Positions 1 through 9,639 of a stretch of DNA of 62,000 bases are shown piece after piece (position 1 is the first letter of the stretch; each line of letters starts with the position of its first letter). The stretch is from Apostichopus japonicus. Taxonomy: Eukaryota > Echinodermata > Holothuroidea > Aspidochirotida > Stichopodidae. The position numbers were made by a program, and so were the translations under genes. The notes beneath the pieces were generated by a model. That model saw only the letters and a program-made list of their open reading frames with translations. It searched no databases and had not been told where the DNA came from. The DNA is taken from positions 77,501 through 139,500 of the forward strand of contig NC_092577.1 in assembly GCF_037975245.1 (NCBI RefSeq), read 5' to 3'.

Positions 1-1504
1 ATAGCGTATGGACCTCGTCAACTGATAAAATAACCCTGTTTAAATCATTGCACTTATCAAATAGAATTGCACGAAGAGAAAGCTGTTCTTCATTAAAATC
101 GATCTCGTCAAATCTACAATAAAACTGATTGAGTTCATTAATGAAGTCCATAGTAGTATGTGCAGTGTCTGACTTTTTCAGTTTATGACCAGTGATGGTG
201 GACATGACTTTCCACGCTGCTCGACTATCGTTGCACTGAAATTTACGTTCAAGTTTCTTTCCATACTGATATTTACACCGTTTGATTTCTCTTTTAATTT
301 CCCTTTGACGAGTTCTCGCTGTTTCGTAATCTTTGTTATGGTAGGCCACGTGTTTCTGTTTCATCAATACCTTCAAATCCTTAGATAACCACGGTTTACT
401 GTTCGGGAATACCCATCTTGTTTTAGTTGGTACAATGGATGCAACACAAAAGTTAATATATTCACTGACAGCTGTAACCCTATTGTTGGTGTCGTCATCT
501 TGGAACACGCCCCAGTCGGTGCTTTCAAAGCACCCACGCAACGTCTCAGTGACTTCATCCGACCACTCATGGTATGTAGTCTTAATCGGTTTCTTTTGTT
601 TGACCCTCTGTCTGTAAAGTGGAAGTAAGTACATGGTATTGTGATCGGAATTCCCAAGGGGTGAGCAGAGTTTGACCTTGAATTGAGTTTTAACGTTGCC
701 AAAACATTTATCTAGGATAGCATTCCTTCTTGTACATTTGTCAATGTACTGTACAAAGTTAGGATAACTAAAGTCACATTTATTGAAATCTCCCATTATA
801 AGTTGTACAGCTTCAGGATTTAATGTGTTGATATTCTGGATTCTATCAGAAAGGGCTTCAATCGCTCTACTATTATTCGCCTTCGGGTGAACATAAACAA
901 CAGTGATGAACAACTGGTTAAATTCCCGGGGAAGGTAAAATGGCCGCACTCCGACGGTCATTAATTCAATATTCTCACAGCAGAACTTCTCCTTTACAAC
1001 GTAATTATTGCACCAGTTATTATTAAAATAGAGACAAACACCACCTCCCTTAGATTTTCCGGAGTTGTGAGAACGATCCGACCTGATAAGAGTAAAATTA
1101 TCAATGTCAACTGCACTGTCGGGTATGTTCGGGTTAAGCCACGTCTCGGTAAAACACATGACATTAGATTCGCGAAACTCATGCTTACCTCGCGTTGAGA
1201 TTGAAAGTTCGTCAATTTTATTCTGAAGGGATCTAACGTTCCCAAGTATAATCGAGGGTAGAGGGGTGTTATGACTTACACGTCTTAAACGAGCTCGTAC
1301 GCCACCTTTCCTACCTCTTTTACGCTTCTTTATGTCCTTTGGGTAATAGTCGTAATCAAATGGCCTAAGCATCCGCTTAGGCTGTAGCCGTATGAGTTCA
1401 GCAGCGCTGTAAGTAAGCCTCGATACAAGGCCAACATCATTAGAAAATGCTCCAGGGAGAGTCAAAAGCACGATAAAGAACACAACATACACCACTTTGA
1501 ACAT
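1..1504 (-). CDS. LINE retrotransposon ORF, N-terminal part with intact AP endonuclease (partial at left edge)
   Basis: An uninterrupted minus-strand frame of at least 501 codons starts at the ATG at 1504 and leaves the window at base 1. After a hydrophobic start (MFKVVYVVFFIVLLTLPGAF) and a basic stretch (KKRKRGRKGG) comes an apurinic-type endonuclease domain. Its expected residues are present: Asn in GNVRSL (residue 89), Glu in FTETWL (120), the VVYVHP strand, MGDFN (Asp 239, Asn 241) and SDH (286-288). A linker toward the reverse transcriptase follows (WSDEV, KPWLSKDL, FYCRFDE). In this family the endonuclease nicks target DNA to prime reverse transcription. The layout resembles the Rex1/L2/CR1-like LINEs of fish and marine invertebrates; the exact clade is not settled. 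The reverse transcriptase must lie left of the window. No stop or frameshift is seen, so the copy looks young. Confidence 0.9.
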   Translation of the reverse strand, partial: MFKVVYVVFFIVLLTLPGAFSNDVGLVSRLTYSAAELIRLQPKRMLRPFDYDYYPKDIKKRKRGRKGGVRARLRRVSHNTPLPSIILGNVRSLQNKIDELSISTRGKHEFRESNVMCFTETWLNPNIPDSAVDIDNFTLIRSDRSHNSGKSKGGGVCLYFNNNWCNNYVVKEKFCCENIELMTVGVRPFYLPREFNQLFITVVYVHPKANNSRAIEALSDRIQNINTLNPEAVQLIMGDFNKCDFSYPNFVQYIDKCTRRNAILDKCFGNVKTQFKVKLCSPLGNSDHNTMYLLPLYRQRVKQKKPIKTTYHEWSDEVTETLRGCFESTDWGVFQDDDTNNRVTAVSEYINFCVASIVPTKTRWVFPNSKPWLSKDLKVLMKQKHVAYHNKDYETARTRQREIKREIKRCKYQYGKKLERKFQCNDSRAAWKVMSTITGHKLKKSDTAHTTMDFINELNQFYCRFDEIDFNEEQLSLRAILFDKCNDLNRVILSVDEVHTL

Positions 1505-1617
1505 ATAACAACACCTTCCACCAAACAAAATATTAAAACGACAAATATCCATGATAAAATGTGAGTTGAACACCGAGTTTTGCTAACAGGATGTCGCCAC
1601 TGTGCAGCGCCACGTAA
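1505..1617 (-). other. Probable LINE 5' leader
   Basis: Short unique stretch between the LINE start codon and the first units of the tandem array. It is probably the 5' untranslated part of the LINE; the exact insertion boundary is not visible. Confidence 0.35.
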
Positions 1618-1930
1618 CCCTCCCAAGTAAGGGTAAGAATAATGTCATGAGTACGAGTAGGAATAAACCCAAGAGTACGAGTAAGAATATTATCATGAGC
1701 ACGAGTAGGCATAAAAACCATGAGTACGAGTAGCAATACAAATTCATGAGTGCAAGTAGGAATAAAGCCATGAGTACGAGGAGGAGTAAAAGGCCATGAG
1801 CACGAGTAGGAATAAAATCATGAGTACGAGGAGGAGTAAAAGGCCATGAGTACAAGCATGAATAAAGCAATGGGTCAAAGTAGGAGTACAAAGCCATTAC
1901 TACGACTCACGAGTAGGAATAGTAATAAGT
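1618..1930. repeat. Tandem array based on ATGAGTACGAGTAGGAATAAA, left block
   Basis: Imperfect units of roughly 25-30 bases repeat the core GAGTACGAGTAGGAATAAA with variants (AGGCATAAA, GAGGAGTAAA). Both strands contain short spurious open frames. The same array resumes at 2615, after a LINE fragment. Confidence 0.9.
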
Positions 1931-2164
1931 GAACAAGACAATATAACTGCAAATAAGTAAAATATGTGAAAGGAAGTAAACTAAGAAACCCTTGTGGGCT
2001 TAATCGAATAGAGTACTCCCATCAAAGAAAATAGAAAACCTTAACACCTAACAAAGAACCCACCCCCCCCCAAAAAAACAGATAACCTTAACAAATAAGA
2101 CAAATAACACTACCCCCCCCCCCCAACTACCACCACCTACTCCCACCCCTTACAACAGATACAA
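1931..2164. other. Low-complexity stretch with poly-C tracts
   Basis: AC-rich sequence with runs of C at about 2064-2073 and 2113-2123. It lies just beyond the stop codon of the minus-strand LINE fragment and may be that fragment's 3' untranslated region. No gene is seen. Confidence 0.5.
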
Positions 2165-2614
2165 TCAATAAAGGCTTTCATAGTAAGTTTTCAGATGTCG
2201 CCTGAATGAAGCCACGGAAGTATAGGATTTCAAGTTGATCGGAAGATTGTTCCACAAAGAAATAGATCGATAACGGAGGCTTTGCATGCTCTTTGAATTA
2301 CGACAAAAAGAAGCATGTAAATGACCAGCTTGTCTAGTATTATAATTGTGAATAGAGTGACCAATTGTATAAAAGGTAGCAAAACGACTTGGAAGCAGAT
2401 TGCTCATAGCACGATAAGTAAACGTCAGAACATTTAAAGAAATGAGATCAGTGAACTTGAGCACGTTTAAGAAGGAGAATAAATGACTGGTATTTTCACG
2501 TGGAGCTGAAGACGTCATGTGCCTCACAGCCCGTTTTTGGAGAATGACAAGCTTATTAAGGTTAGTATTGAAGGTACCAGAACAAACTGAAGAGCAGTAC
2601 GATAGATGAGGAAA
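2165..2614 (-). pseudogene. LINE reverse-transcriptase C-terminal fragment
   Basis: A 149-codon minus-strand frame ends in TGA at 2165. It carries the usual C-terminal module of CR1/L2-like LINE polyproteins: FPHLSYCSSVCSG, LVILQKRAVRHM, HNYNTRQAGHLH, LRYRSISLWNNLP and a final FRRHLKTYYESLY. It begins abruptly inside satellite sequence at about 2614, so this is a 5'-truncated insertion. The part present has no stop or frameshift. Whether it belongs to the same family as the element at 1-1504 cannot be judged, because the two pieces do not overlap. Confidence 0.85.
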
Positions 2615-4110
2615 TTAAAACCATTAGTACGAGTAGCAATACAAATTCATGAGTACGAGTAGGAATAAAGCCATGACTCTGAGTAGGAGTACAAAGCCAT
2701 GAGCACGAGTAGGAATAAAATCATGAGTACGAGGAGGAGTAAAAGGCCATGAGTACAAGCATGAATAAAGCAATGGGTCAGAGTAGGAGTACAAAGCCAT
2801 TACTACAAGTAAGGGTAAGAATAATGTCATGAGTACGAGTAGGAATAAACCCAAGAGTACGAGTAAAAATATTGTCATGAGTACGAGTAGGCATAAAAAC
2901 CATTAGTACGAGGAGGAGTAAAAGGCCATGAGTACAAGCATGAATAAAGCAATGGGTCAGAGTAGGAGTACAAAGCCATTACTACAAGTAAGGGTAAGAA
3001 TAATGTCATGAGTACGAGTAGGAATAAACCCAAGAGTACGAGTAAAAATATTGTCATGAGTACGAGTAGGCATAAAAACCATTAGTACGAGGAGGAGTAA
3101 AAGGCCATGAGTACAAGCATGAATAAAGCAATGGGTCAAAGTAGGAGTACAAAGCCATTACTACAAGTAAGGGTAAGAATAATGTCATGAGTACGAGTAG
3201 GAATAAACCCAAGAGTACGAGTAAAAATATTGTCATGAGTACGAGTAGGCATAAAAACCATTAGTACGAGGAGGAGTAAAAGGCCATGAGTACAAGCATG
3301 AATAAAGCAATGGGTCAAAGTAGGAGTACAAAGCCATTACTACAAGTAAGGGTAAGAATAATGTCATGAGTACGAGTAGGAATAAACCCAAGAGTACGAG
3401 TAAAAATATTGTCATGAGTACGAGTAGGCATAAAAACCATTAGTACGAGGAGGAGTAAAAGGCCATGAGTACAAGCATGAATAAAGCAATGGGTCAGAGT
3501 AGGAGTACAAAGCCATTACTACAAGTAAGGGTAAGAATAATGTCATGAGTACGAGTAGGAATAAAAGGCCATGAGTAAGTATAGGAGTAGGGTTAGATGA
3601 ATACGAGTAGTAGTAAAGTTATGAGTCTGAGTAGGAGTACAAAGCTATGAAAACGAGGAGGAGTACACACCATGAGTACGAGTAGCAATACAAATTCATG
3701 AGTACAAGTAGGAATAAAGCCATGACTCTGAGTAGGAGTGCAAAGCAATGAATACGTGTAGGAATACAAATTAAAGCCATGAGTACGTGTAGGAATACAA
3801 TTTAAGCAATAGGAATATACAGCAATGAATACGAATATGAGTACAAATTAAGCAATGAGTACGAGTAGGAATACAATTTAAGCAATGAATACGAATATGA
3901 GTACAAATTAGGCAATGAGTACGAGTAGGAATACAATTTAAGCAATGAATACGAATATGAGTACAAATTAAGCAATGAGTACGAGTAGGAATAAAGTCCT
4001 GAGTGCGTGTAGGATAACAAAGACATGAGTAGCCTATACGAGTAGGAGTAAAAAATATTAGTACGAGTAGGAGTTAATCAAAATGTACTCGAGTATAAGC
4101 ATGAGTACGG
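2615..4110. repeat. Tandem array (ATGAGTACGAGTAGG type), right block, with a 179-bp higher-order repeat
   Basis: Continuation of the array at 1618. From about 2815 to 3540 it is organised as nearly identical 179-base units; for example, the same 60-codon minus-strand frame recurs at 2875, 3054 and 3233. Beyond 3600 the units diverge into a variant with GCAATGAATACGAATATGAG and fade out near 4110. No coding function is inferred. Confidence 0.9.
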
Positions 4111-6707
4111 ACTCCAGTGCTACACGCCTGGCTCTAACACTATTTATGAATGGACTATGTGTTATATTTATATTTCATGCAGGTCTTTAATTCAGTTTCT
4201 TCTGGGTTTTTTTTTATAACAGAAGAACATGCTCTTTTGCTGAATTAGTTTTGGGATCAAATGAGTCACGTCCCACGCCCATCGAAGTTCGTGAACTTCA
4301 ATCACCCCCACCCCCCCCCCTCCCATCCATCCATGGGAACCTTAAAGAATTATTCTTGTCTAAGTTTTTCAATTTTATTGTTTTACGTCAAAAGCCATTA
4401 AAACTACAAATATGTGGCCGTGATATAAGAGTTGAAAAGAAAAAGAAAATTTCTGAACTACAATTATGACGACTGCCTCTCTTTCAATGCCGAAAAAACA
4501 TTGTAACGAATAAACTCACGGGTGTACGGCCGTGCTGTCCACTCAGGCCGCTGTACATGACTGTGGAATGGCGAAAGGGATAAATTGGAGGCCCTCTGAC
4601 AATAAGGCTATCAGTTAGGAATATTGGTCTAATCCGGTTCTGACTTATTGTATGATACAAATACCACACTGGTCGAAGGTGTTTCGTGAGGTCATGCAAT
4701 TACACCTAAATACAATCTGCAAAATGTCCTCATTCTTAGATATATAAAGTAATTCATTCGAAGTATGTACTCACCAAAGTTGTCTGTTTGTCCGGCTCCG
4801 TGACAAATTGTGTTAGACACGAGAACTACAAAAATAAAGCGAATCATCTTACCAGGCACTAACTACATGGAATATGATAGTTTTAATTGATCACGTGACC
4901 TTTCTGGTCATACGGCTAGATAGATTGTCTATGGAATATCTCAAAACAGATATCCGTTTTGTTTATCAAATTCTTTCTTAAGTCAATCTGTGCTATTGCC
5001 TTAATCTGTTCATCTCTGAAGTGACGGTATTATAGGGTGGAATCCTCGCTGCTACTTATATATGATATGAGTTACAATATCAAACAGCGAACGAGGCAAA
5101 CAAATACAACCATAACTGTCCCAGGGCGATATTATCATAAACAGCTGGTAGTAACGGGAAAATTTCATTTTGAACCTAAGGTCAAAACGCAGTGGTTTGT
5201 CAATAAAATATGCAACACGTAGTATGAACGTTTGTCTCAAGTGGTCGTGACTACAAGCAAAGTAGAACACATACCTTATAATTTGATTTGTATTCTTCAG
5301 GAAGTTCAGGTAGATACAAATTGAATCAACAGAAATGGGTTTAGCAGGAACAAAGTTACGGGACCAGATATATCAATATTATAAGCTATCCTTCTGTTAA
5401 GAAAAATCGACTGTTAAAGAAAAACATAATTATATTCCACTCAAATAAAAATAGGGACTGTGAAATTACATCAAACTTCAGACTTGAAAATTTGGCGAAT
5501 ATGAAACAAAACAGGTAACAGCCAATCGGTTGAAGCTCTGTCTCAGGAGAAATCCATTATTTCACATGAATATTACATGGCTAATTTGTCAAACAATTAA
5601 GCATAAAATGAAGCATTGAAGTCACTTTTGAATCCTGATAACGGTTTTTGGTGTATTGAGTATCGGTGACGATATGCATCACGCGCTGCAATTTATCTGA
5701 CGTGATTTTGACTTATGACACAAAAACTACTGCTAGACTGCTAAGTGAAGCTATATGTTACCTTTATACACACCGTCAAAGTGAAGCTATAACCTTTTTA
5801 AATACAGTCAACTTGTTATAATGACTAGGCATGGTGCCCACATAGGCATACCAACTGTCCAAAATATTACGGCCATCTCATACATCTGAAACATTTAGAA
5901 TGTGCAGCCGACGACATATTATTACCAATCCATATTTTGTAGATTGTAAAGTATATTGTATAGTAATTGTAAACGGAAACTGCATATGCTTAAAGTTCCA
6001 AAAGTGGCGGCGGTATTACAGAATGAGCTTATCAAATCAGAGGCGTAAACTGTTTAAATCATATACCTTATCTACATAGTCATATGCGACCTTATGATGA
6101 AATGCTACTAAATACAGACGTTTTTGAATCGTCGCAGCTGGACGAAGTAGTCAAAGCGTTAAAGACTAATAAATAGAAAGCAATGAAAGAATGATACATA
6201 ATCGACAGAATTGAGTCTTGCCAATCACCTTCATGCAAGATTTAGTTTCTTTTTCTTTTCTTGTTGGAAGAGGGGCGGCATTTTGTTCTGTATTTTGTAG
6301 CGATGATACAATGGAAAAAACGTTAAACAAACAAATGTAATGATAATTCTCTCACGGATTTGAAAACATTGACCTTTTGAAGACAAAAGCTGGTCTAAAT
6401 ATGATACCTTTGATACATAGCAAAAAAATACATATTTCGGAGTAAACAGCATTCAGGACGAATACATTAAATGAAGTAATAATAAACAATAAAGAGCAAC
6501 GAAAAACGTTTCTAAAAATTTAACAACTGCTTCATGTTATTAAAATAAAATTAGTCACGAAGTAGCTCCGGTCCAGTTATTTCTCGACTTGTAATATATA
6601 AAAACTCACTAACGGTATGCATGTCATTACTTTTTTTATATGCTACATGAGTGTCGCACTCTAATTAACATCACCATACTTCTGTGTGTCGTCACCGTTC
6701 GCGAACG
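4111..6707. other. Mostly unique sequence, no gene recognised except a candidate exon
   Basis: AT-rich non-repetitive DNA with a poly-C run at about 4305-4320. Short open frames of 60-73 codons look random. The only gene-like signal is the candidate minus-strand exon at 4775-4847. Confidence 0.5.
4775..4847 (-). CDS. Candidate first coding exon encoding a signal peptide
   Basis: From the ATG at 4847 the minus strand reads 24 codons beginning MIRFIFVVLVSNTICHGAG, then one base, then a strong splice donor (TTTG followed by GTGAGT). A short basic start, a hydrophobic core and small residues before a possible cleavage site fit a secretory signal peptide, which often occupies its own first exon in animals. 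I could not find the next exon: the frame at 4484-4699 has an in-frame stop at every plausible acceptor. The rest of the gene may lie left of the window. A chance ORF beside a chance GTGAGT is possible. Confidence 0.35.
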
Positions 6708-8450
6708 TTTGTCTGTACAATCGAGCTCCGCTCTTAGTTGATCCAGGGCATTATCAGTCCACCGTTGAACTGTAACTATAGAGGAAGGCCTTTGTCTGTA
6801 CAATCGAGCTCCGCTCTTAGTTGATCCAGGGCATTATCAGTCCACCGTTGAACTGTAACTATAGAGGAGGGCCTTTGTCTGTACAATCGAGCTCCGCTCT
6901 TAGTTGATCCAGGGCATTATCAGTCCACTGTTGAACTGTAACTATAGAGGAGGGCCTTTGTCTGTACAATCGAGCTCTGCTCTTAGTTGATCCAGGGCAT
7001 TATCAGTCCACTGTTGAACTGCAGCTATAGAGGAGGGCCTTTGTATGTACAATCGAGCTCCCCACTTAGTTGATCCAGGGCATTATCAGTCCACTGTTGA
7101 ACTGCAGCTATAGAGGAGGTCCTTTGTATGTACAATCGAGCTCCCCACTTAGTTGATCCAGGGCATTATCAGTTCACTGTTGAACTGTAACTATAGAGGA
7201 GGGCCTTTGTATGTACAATCGAGCTCCCCACTTAGTTGATCCAGGGCATTATCAGTCCACCGTTGAACTGTAACTATAGAGGAGGGCCTTTGTCTGTACA
7301 ATCGAGCTCCGCTCTTAGTTGATCCAGGGCATTATCAGTCCACTGTTGAACTGTAACTATAGAGGAGGGCCTTTGTCTGTACAATCGAGCTCTGCTCTTA
7401 GTTGATCCAGGGCATTATCAGTCCACTGTTGAACTGCAGCTATAGAGGAGGGCCTTTGTATGTACAATCGAGCTCCCCACTTAGTTGATCCAGGGCATTA
7501 TCAGTCCACTGTTGAACTGCAGCTATAGAGGAGGTCCTTTGTATGTACAATCGAGCTCCCCACTTAGTTGATCCAGGGCATTATCAGTTCACTGTTGAAC
7601 TGCAGCTATAGAGGAGGTCCTTTGTATGTACAATCGAGCTCCCCACTTAGTTGATCCAGGGCATTATCAGTTCACTGTTGAACTGCAGCTATAGAGGAGG
7701 TCCTTTGTATGTACAATCGAGCTCCCCACTTAGTTGATCCAGGGCATTATCAGTCCACTGTTGAACTGTAACTATAGAGGAGGGCCTTTGTCTGTACAAT
7801 CGAGCTCTGCTCTTAGTTGATCCAGGGCATTATCAGTCCACTGTTGAGCTGTAACTATAGAGGAGGGCCTTTGTCTGTACAATCGAACTCCGCTCTTAGT
7901 TGATCCAGGGCATTATCAGTCCACTGTTGAGCTGCAACTATAGAGGAGGTCCTTTGTCTGTACAATCGAGCTCCGCTCTTAGTTGATCCAGGGCATTATC
8001 AGTTCACTGTTGAACTGTAACTATAGAGGAGGTCCTTTGTATGTACAATCGAGCTCCGCTCTTAGTTGATCCAGGGCATTATCAGTCCACTGTTGAACTG
8101 TAACTATAGAGGAGGGCCTTTGTCTGTACAATCGAGCTCCGCTCTTAGTTGATCCAGGGCATTATCAGTCCACTGTTGAACTGTAACTATAGAGGAGGGC
8201 CTTTGTCTGTACAATCGAGCTCCCCACTTAGTTGATCCAGGGCATTATCAGTTCACTGTTGAACTGCAGCTATAGAGGAGGTCCTTTGTATGTACAATCG
8301 AGCTCCCCACTTAGTTGATCCAGGGCATTATCAGTTCACTGTTGAACTGCAGCTATAGAGGAGGTCCTTTGTCTGTACAATCGAGCTCCCCACTTAGTTG
8401 ATCCAGGGCATTATCAGTCCACTGTTGAACTGCAGCTATAGAGGAGGGCC
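6708..8450. repeat. 83-bp satellite, 21 units without length change
   Basis: The 83-base unit starts TTTGTCTGTACAATCGAGCT and ends ACTATAGAGGAGGGCC. The first unit starts at 6708 and the partial 22nd at 8451, exactly 21 x 83 bases, so no insertion or deletion has occurred. Variants at a few sites (CCGCTCTT or CCCCACTT, GTAACT or GCAGCT, GGGCC or GGTCC) recur with a partial five-unit (415-base) order: units 2-6 resemble units 7-11. Confidence 0.97.
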
Positions 8451-8689
8451 TTTGTCTTTTCACAATAGATCTGTATTTCGGTATGAGATGAACTTAGTTG
8501 TGATCGGCCTTTCCAAGGTTTGGTTTTGAATAGAGAAGCATTCTTCACATTCGAGTACAGCAGGTCCAGGGTAACATAATTTAGGGTTGCACACTAGACA
8601 TGTTGGTACTAATGCACACTGCTTTTCTTTAAACCACAATAATTAATGATGGTAAGAGCGTCCGTATGTAACGCCATGTTAACATTTAT
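8451..8689. other. Unique spacer between two arrays
   Basis: About 240 bases of AT-rich unique sequence between the 83-bp satellite and the GATATC array. Nothing recognisable. Confidence 0.5.
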
Positions 8690-9272
8690 TCAATAATTAT
8701 AAAGAGATATCTTCAATTAATTTCAGATATCTCGAATTAAATTAAAGATATCTCTAATTATTGAAGATATCTTCAATTTAGTTTGAGATATCAGAAATTG
8801 CATTTTCGATATCTTGAATTTTATTTAAGATATCTCAAATTGATTTGAAGATATCAAGAAATAAATTAAAGATATCAAAAAAGGAAACATTATTTAAGAT
8901 ATCTCGAATTGAATTAGAGATTCCAAAATTGAATTCGAGATATCAAGAAAAGAATTCGAGATATCCAAAATTGAATTCAAGATATCAAGAATTCGAATTA
9001 GAGATATCTGGAATACAATTATAGATATCTGGAATACAATTAGAGATATCCAAAATTGAATTAGAGATATCAAGAATTCGAATTAGAGTTATCAGAAATT
9101 GAATTAGAGATATCAAGAATTCGAATTAAAGATATCTGTAATTATTATTATTGATATCTCTAATTCAATTTTGGATATCTCTAAATCGAATTCTTGATAT
9201 CTCGATTTCAATTTTTGATATCTCAAATATGTTTCAATTACAGATATCTGGAAATGAATATGAGATATAGGC
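8690..9272. repeat. GATATC palindrome array with 21-base spacing
   Basis: About 26 GATATC hexamers, or one-base variants, occur at a nearly constant 21-base spacing. Starts include 8706, 8726, 8747, 8766, 8787, 8808, 8829, 8850, 8871, 8939, 8960, 8981, 9003, 9024, 9045, 9066, 9109, 9131, 9153, 9174, 9196 and 9217. Between them sit AATT or GAATTC palindromes about half a unit away, giving a pattern close to AATTnnAGATATCTnnAATT. The two strands are therefore nearly equivalent. No coding role is seen. Confidence 0.9.
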
Positions 9273-9639
9273 AGAGGCCTCAAACTCATGAAAATCATCT
9301 GAAAGTTCCAAAGCAGCCGGTTTTGAAACGTTGCGATGGGGAACGTACACCGTGTGGATAATCATGTGTGAAAATTCCAGTGGCCGATACTAAGGTCATA
9401 AACTGATCGTTACAATTTCAATATTTGTAGAGCATAGGTGACGTTTGATAATCGCGTTATTCGGGTGACACCAGGTCATACATCTTTTTGTCTTTACCAA
9501 AATTTCGCAACTGTACTATGATCATATCAACATGGCGATGCAATATGCAATAGGTGGCGCAATTATGAAACAAACAGCGATACATGTTTTTCTTGAAGAA
9601 TTGTGGATGAAATGCTGTCCAGAACTCACCAGGTCAGAA
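9273..9639. other. Unique spacer
   Basis: Unique AT-rich DNA between the GATATC array and the 130-bp satellite. No gene or element recognised. Confidence 0.4.

Noticed and set aside
4484-4699. Second exon following the candidate signal-peptide exon
   Set aside because: At each possible acceptor (TTGCAG, ATTTAG) the frame required by phase 1 meets a stop at once. The apparent start codon is TTG.
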